Origin: Paragordius varius
Taxonomy: Eukaryota > Nematomorpha
NCBI GenBank assembly: GCA_964247055.1
Contig: OZ176052.1
Location: 4,898,001 to 4,962,000, forward strand
Direction of reading: 5' to 3'
Length of the DNA: 64,000 nt
Shown here: one piece after another, positions 58,442 through 64,000 of the stretch
Layout of the letters: every line of letters begins with the position of its first letter
How positions within the stretch are numbered: the stretch's first letter is position 1
The notes under the pieces: generated by a model
Seen by the model: the letters and a program-made list of their open reading frames with translations, nothing else
The model's database searches: none
What the model was told of the DNA's origin: nothing
Position numbers and translations under genes: made by a program

Positions 58442-61400
58442 TGGGATTCATGTGTCGCTATGTCAGACTTGGATGCTTTGACAACTCATTTTTTGAATAA
58501 AGGGATCCCATCATACGTCTCAATAATATTTCTTGTGATTGGATGTGTCCTCGCCCTACTAATTATAATGGTCACATTGATATACTTTAAATTTAAGGCA
58601 AAACAACTGTCCAAACTAAAAAAGTATGTGTTTGTTCCTAATTAAGATAAAAGATTATAGCACAGTGCGGTAAAAAAGGTGTTGTATTATCTATATTATA
58701 AACACGGTTAAAATTATGATTTAAAAATTTTGATTTTTGTTATTAGTCCTAATCGGCAAAATCAATAATTAAGGAAAGCAGAATAAAAAAAATTAAGTTA
58801 TATTTTCAGTAAAGAGCCAAAAAAGTAGGTTAAATCGCACTTTGGCGTGAAATGTGAACCAATCTAATGATTCTTGGGCGTAAAAATTTTCTGAAAAACT
58901 GGTCGGTAAATATTTTTAACATGTAAAAAAGTATTTCATAGTAAATTTAGGGTTCAAAATTAAAATTTCTATAATATTTAAACATTTCAGCTTTTTCTTA
59001 TATCGCATAGAAATTATTTTTACGCGTTATCTTACTATATAAAATAACACTGGACAACAAATTTTTCTGCCACTCGAGTTTTTTGCATTTTCTGATATTT
59101 AGTATCATTTTAACAGTAAATCTGAAATAAAAATTATAACTCGTTAAAAGAATTTTGTATAATTTGATTTTTTTCGATTATGCGCCCTTTTTATCAAAAT
59201 TTTACTACAAAATGTTTTTCTTTGAAAATATACAAGTAATGCCCATTTGTAATATATCATTCGAAAGAGTAATAAAAACTCTATAAAATGCATACTAATA
59301 TGTATTACATCGACAGTTAATATTGGACACAGAGAGCGACAAACGCGCGAAGCGAGAGCATTTTTTTTAATTATTATTTTTTTAAAACTACTGGATTAAA
59401 ATAGCTCAACCTTTGTCTAGATGGTGATGAATGTCCAAAAAAGATAACACAAGAAGTTTTATTGATTAAAACATTTTTTATTGCTTTTATGACACTCAAA
59501 ACAGCCATTTTTAAATTTTTTTGTTTTTTAAAAATTACCATCTCATCAATATTAATTTATTTTCTTTACGAGGCTGATAATTTCGAAATTTTAAAGATTA
59601 AAACAAAGTTTAAGGTATTTTTGATCTTTTATAGCCATTATGTAATAAATTTACAGTTATAACTATACATTTTAGTATCCACTAGGTAAAATATTTATGA
59701 TAATAATAATTTTTATTAAAAAAGCAAACCAAAAGCTTTTTCAAACATTTTTTTTAAATTAAATACTAATGTAACCCTAATAATTATTTTAAAATATTTA
59801 TATGATTTCCAAATTAGTTTGTCTGTGAAAATTCTTGACTTATTTAAGGATTGAAAATTTCGACCATTTAAATCTAAATAACTTTTACATACGATTGATT
59901 TAAATGACTTACTACCATTTAAAAGATGCAGTTTTTTGCGCTCATTCGAATGATATAAAATACATGGCTTCATATGTAAAACTTTTAATTTTCGAAATTT
60001 CGAGTTTAATGTTAAATCGGGGCCAAAAATTATCGATAAACTCTAATATAAAAAAATTCTTGCATGCTAGATCAATTTTCTTTTCAGATATACTAATTAT
60101 GTACTTTAATAAAATAAATTTAACATTTACAAGAATGGCAGTTAAAAAAAGTTAAAATTTGTTTTCTAGTGTTATATAAATTAAATCACATGTTTGCATT
60201 TTTCAATGTGTATCCAGCCATTTTAAATATTATTATAAATATTTCAAAAACTTTATAAACATAAACCTTGATAATATTATTTTGTTTTTGATAATCCATA
60301 TGATACATAATACGCATATTTAGCTGACGGGTTGTCAACTGTAATTAAATGGCTGCGTAAAATGCGATTTTAAGCTTTCAGCTAATAGCAGAATAAATGA
60401 AATAACTTTTTACTTGTTTTATCATATTTTTCAAAGCTATAATTTATTAATGAAAAAGCCTAAAATTTAACATTAAAAAATCCTAAAGTAAAAAGCCGAT
60501 AGAATGTCATTAAGATAACCAGATTTATGTAGCTATTACATTAAAACAATTATAATTAATAGTTTTTGTTAATTGTAAGGAAGTTTTTTATAAATTGTAA
60601 ATATCATCAGAGATTTAATTTTAGCTAAATTTTACCTATTATATTTTTGAGAAGATTAGCTACGTAGGGATATTTTGGCACATTAATATTCTAAGGTTGT
60701 AACCAAAAATCAAAAATAAACCAATTAAATCTAAAAAACTGAAAAATTAATTGCATTGGTATAAATTCCACAACCTATTTTTGGTAACTCTTTAAGCTTT
60801 TGTTACTAAAGAATACACGTCATAAATTCTGTCATAGAAAAGAGTGTTTTTTGTTTTTACATAAAATATTATAAATTACGATCAAAAAAGTCAGGTTGTC
60901 AACTTGTCCAACCTATTATAACATCTATCATATGCCAATGTCAGTAGTATTTGCCAATTATAATGAGAGTTTTATTAAGATTTATTATCTCCAAAATAAT
61001 TATATATAATATAAAATTGATATATTTATTTATTTATTATAATGCAGGAAACAAGTTACATATTTTACAGCATCTCGTGAAAATTTAAGCCTCACAACGA
61101 ACCCTCATCACCAACAAAATGTCATTACATATAATGATGATAGATTTGGTACAACCAGTGCAAAACCAAATGTATCAAATACACGCAAAGCACCTCAAAA
61201 TGTTACTACAGTAACACCTAAAGAAAAAAATGAGATGACCATAAAACAACTCTCTTTTACCAATGACAAAAGTCAAATTGAAAATGACAAAGACACTGAA
61301 AAGAAATCACTACAAAATGAAACTAAAGACTCCTTAGATTATATCAATCATGATAATACACAATTTGACACTAAGAGTCATGCCTTAGGACCAGATACAC

Positions 61401-63425
61401 AAACTACTGTTATTTGCACAGAAGCAATTGAAAGCTCACAAAACTTAAATAATGTAATAGTTGTTACTACCAGCAATAAAATACCAACTTCAACAAGGAC
61501 TCAAACAACCAACTCACCATTTTCACACAGAGTTAGCCAAGATCAATATAATAAAATTTTAGTCAGCTCGCAATTCAACGAAACAAGCAATATTCATACC
61601 AACAAAACTGAAACATTAACTCAAGTTTTTGCTCATCCAATGATGCATGATGATAGAAATCTAAATAGTCATAACACACAAAATGTTAACGGCAATACAG
61701 AAAAGGGACCTCAATCATTAATGTCATCCAATTTAGTACCAACCACAAAAACAACAACATCTAATTACGAAAATGTAAATTCTCACGCTAATTCAAAGAC
61801 CAAGAAAAACAGCAAAAAACCTACTGCTCAACAAAGCAATAACAAAAGATTCGGGAATGACACCACAAAAAGCAGTAATAAGTTAAAAATTCCATTAGTT
61901 TGCAAAGGTGCTGGTAATTATAAAAAAACGAATAATAACAAGAAAAATAATGACAGTAATGGAATTACGCATGATTTTAATAGCATTGAAATGGAAACTT
62001 CAGGCGTTTTTGCAGCCATGGAAAATGTTACTAATCGCATCATCAAAGAAATGTAATAAACTTAACATTCACTAAAATCTATTTATGCCAAGTATAAAAT
62101 AGAATATGCGATTATTGTAATTAAATTTTGAAACCTACCAAAAACACTTTTTATGAAAAAAATGTAATATATATATATATATAATTTAAGAAAGCTCTTA
62201 GGGGGGATATGGTCATAATAATCACCTCATTAGTAAATCATAATTATTATTTTTAAGCATTTTTTCTAAACTATTATTGATATGCGTAATATAGATAATA
62301 TTGAAATTAACGTTTAAAAAGTAAAAAAACACTTTTCCTAAAAACTTTAAGGGTGACATGGTCAAAATTTACTCTATAGTTTTTTATATTTAATAATTGT
62401 TGATTGCTAATAAAAAGGGAATGTCAAAACCCGTATAGTGAAGCAACTATATGTAGTACCTTAGATGATACCAGTATGAATAATATATATAACGAATCCA
62501 TCTATGATTTAACATGCTCTCCTTCAAACGATCATTATATAGTATGCAATTCTCCCAATATATCACAACCATTTCACCCCGATATAGAATTGCAATCTGA
62601 GCGACCAATATCTACGGAAATCGAAACCAATAATTTCGGATTTTTTAAGTAATAATATACGTTTTTTTCGGTATCAAATAATGGATATTACTCTGTATTG
62701 ATCAATGTTGTGTTTAAAATCTGTATATTAAACAAATTCTATACGCTTAAATATAATGGTTAAATAGATTTTTATAAAAATTATTGTAAAAAATGGCTGA
62801 ATACTATTAATTTTACAAAAAATATGTGTAAACTATTCAGAAATCATATTATGTGACTATTTGACATAAAACATAATGATATAAGCTTAATTCATTATAA
62901 ATTGTTAAAAATCTTACGGCATTTAATTTATTATTTCCTGGATTAGTTGGGTAACAAACAAGCTAACAAATCATTGATTGTGCTCAAAAAATATTAATTT
63001 TAACAACCGTCATAACCCTTTGTGATATTTGATTTAAAATATTATATATATCTAATTATAGTACTTAAGCTAAAAGTTAAAACAGATCTTTATATCCAAT
63101 ATATTTTATACATATTCTTATGATTTCTTTTGTTTTAGATGGCATGACACAAGATCCCCCTTTACAAATACATTACTTCCCATAATATCCATTCCCTCAA
63201 GCAAAAGTTTTCAAAGTGAAGACATAAAAAGCATGTCTCCAAACATTACATTGAATTTACATGAAGATGCTCCAATCATATCAGCTGATCTGGTAGATCA
63301 CAGTTCTCCCTTTTCAAGCACATCAAATTTATTGTTGTTTGATCAAACACCCCAAACTTCCAAGTTTTCACCGACCGCTCGTTTTCTAAATCAGAAAAAT
63401 TTACAGAGCGTTCATAGCTTACCAG
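58442..63425 (+). CDS. Single-pass membrane protein with long low-complexity cytoplasmic tail, continues off window
   Basis: Exons 58442-58623, 61048-62052, 62418-62648 and 63139-63425 join in consistent phases (2, 2, 2, then 1 leaving the window's last exon). The first has a membrane helix YVSIIFLVIGCVLALLIIMV followed by the basic stop-transfer FKFKAKQLSKLKK. The second, 1005 bp, continues KQVTYFTASRENLSL and then about 320 polar residues rich in Asn, Thr, Ser, Gln and Lys, ending NRIIKEM. The third begins ECQNPYSEATICSTLDD; the fourth has DLVDHSSPFSSTSNLLLFDQ. The layout is that of a receptor or adhesion protein tail, but I do not recognise the family. The start is uncertain: ATG at 58460 would give a short outside part, while the TAG acceptor at 58439-58441 allows upstream exons with an ectodomain. 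A donor at 63426 shows that it goes on. Confidence 0.7.
59045..60174. mobile_element. Decayed Tc1/mariner-like element
   Basis: Ends TAACACTGGACAACAAATTT and, in reverse at the right, TAACACTAGAAAACAAATTT, about 18 of 20 identical. The 1.13 kb length fits Tc1/mariner. The interior has only fragmentary open stretches on both strands and no recognisable DDE motif. It lies in the large intron of the membrane-protein gene. Confidence 0.45.
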
Positions 63426-64000
63426 GTATAATTGATTTTTCGATCGGTTATTAAACCGCAACTAATAGCGATGGAACACCTTAACATTTATGTACTATTA
63501 GGCTTTTTAGTGCACAGTTTTATTTTTTGAAAATATACATCCAAACTTTTGGTTTGTTTCGTTTATAATGATTTTATAGAGTTATGTGATTAATGTGAAA
63601 AATTTTTAATATTTCCCAACCATATATTTTCAACAATCAAATAATATTTGCAACAATCCAAATATGTTACCCAATAATATTTGAATGCTTCCAATAATCA
63701 AATCTTTTTCCAACAATAAATAATTTTTTATTTTTTTCAAGCACCGATTAATCACCATCATTTATTTAAAGGGTTAGAGGATCATCAGCGATTTTTTTGC
63801 TTAAAAGCGAGGTCGTCTTCCGTTTATGTGGATATTTTATTTCTCTAAATGCAGTTTATAATAAATTTAAGATCAATGAAGTAATCAACATTCTCACTCT
63901 CAATTTTATTTTCAATCATATTTCAAAAACTAAATTATAAATTAAATATTAAAATAGTATACCGTTGTTACATATTTTAAAGTAATTAATAATATTTGAT
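63426..64000. other. Intron of the membrane-protein gene to window end
   Basis: Starts at donor G|GTATAA after the exon ending HSLPG. AT-rich; near 63630-63715 there is a loose repeat of CAACAATCAAATAATATTTG-like units. No exon recognised before the edge. Confidence 0.5.

Overview
The window is nuclear DNA of a multicellular animal with a very A/T-rich genome (roughly three quarters A/T by eye). An ADAMTS metalloprotease, a TM9SF3-type nonaspanin, a Sds3 co-repressor subunit and a mitochondrial ornithine carbamoyltransferase, all split by many GT-AG introns, point to Metazoa. I cannot name the phylum. Two splicing traits stand out. Several introns are only 24-32 nt long (in Sds3, OTC, FARSA and ARL6IP5), and one Sds3 intron has all the marks of a minor-spliceosome (U12) AT-AC intron.

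Layout, left to right: TM9SF3 (minus strand, 3' end off the left edge, 1-3955); a 3 kb gene-poor gap; a two-exon BACK-domain (kelch-like) gene with no kelch repeats (6996-8769); a repeat-rich gap with two hAT-type and three foldback elements; SUDS3/Sds3 (plus, 14571-17391); OTC (minus, 18370-21623), tail to tail with Sds3; a 7.8 kb gene-poor AT-rich stretch; an ADAMTS gene (plus, 33562-41415, possibly with a first exon at 29427); a single-exon 697-residue protein of unknown function (minus, 42548-44641); cytosolic phenylalanyl-tRNA synthetase alpha, FARSA (minus, 46198-50888); ARL6IP5 (plus, 50935-51909), whose start codon is only 46 bp from that of FARSA; a 6.5 kb gap with a hAT element and a Helitron nested inside a foldback element; and a single-pass membrane protein with a long low-complexity tail (plus, from 58442, running off the right edge).

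The genes are housekeeping or developmental genes with no shared pathway; I see no operon-like organisation. DNA-transposon remnants account for much of the non-coding sequence. They include a hAT-type family with 8-bp target duplications, several palindromic MITE families with TA-like ends, one Helitron with two terminal hairpins, and one decayed Tc1/mariner-like element. Many lie inside introns, and one hAT copy makes up most of an Sds3 intron that may otherwise have been tiny. I saw no tRNA, rRNA, CRISPR array or virus-like element. Exon boundaries were set by reading homologous protein segments and GT/AG phase agreement, without any database search.
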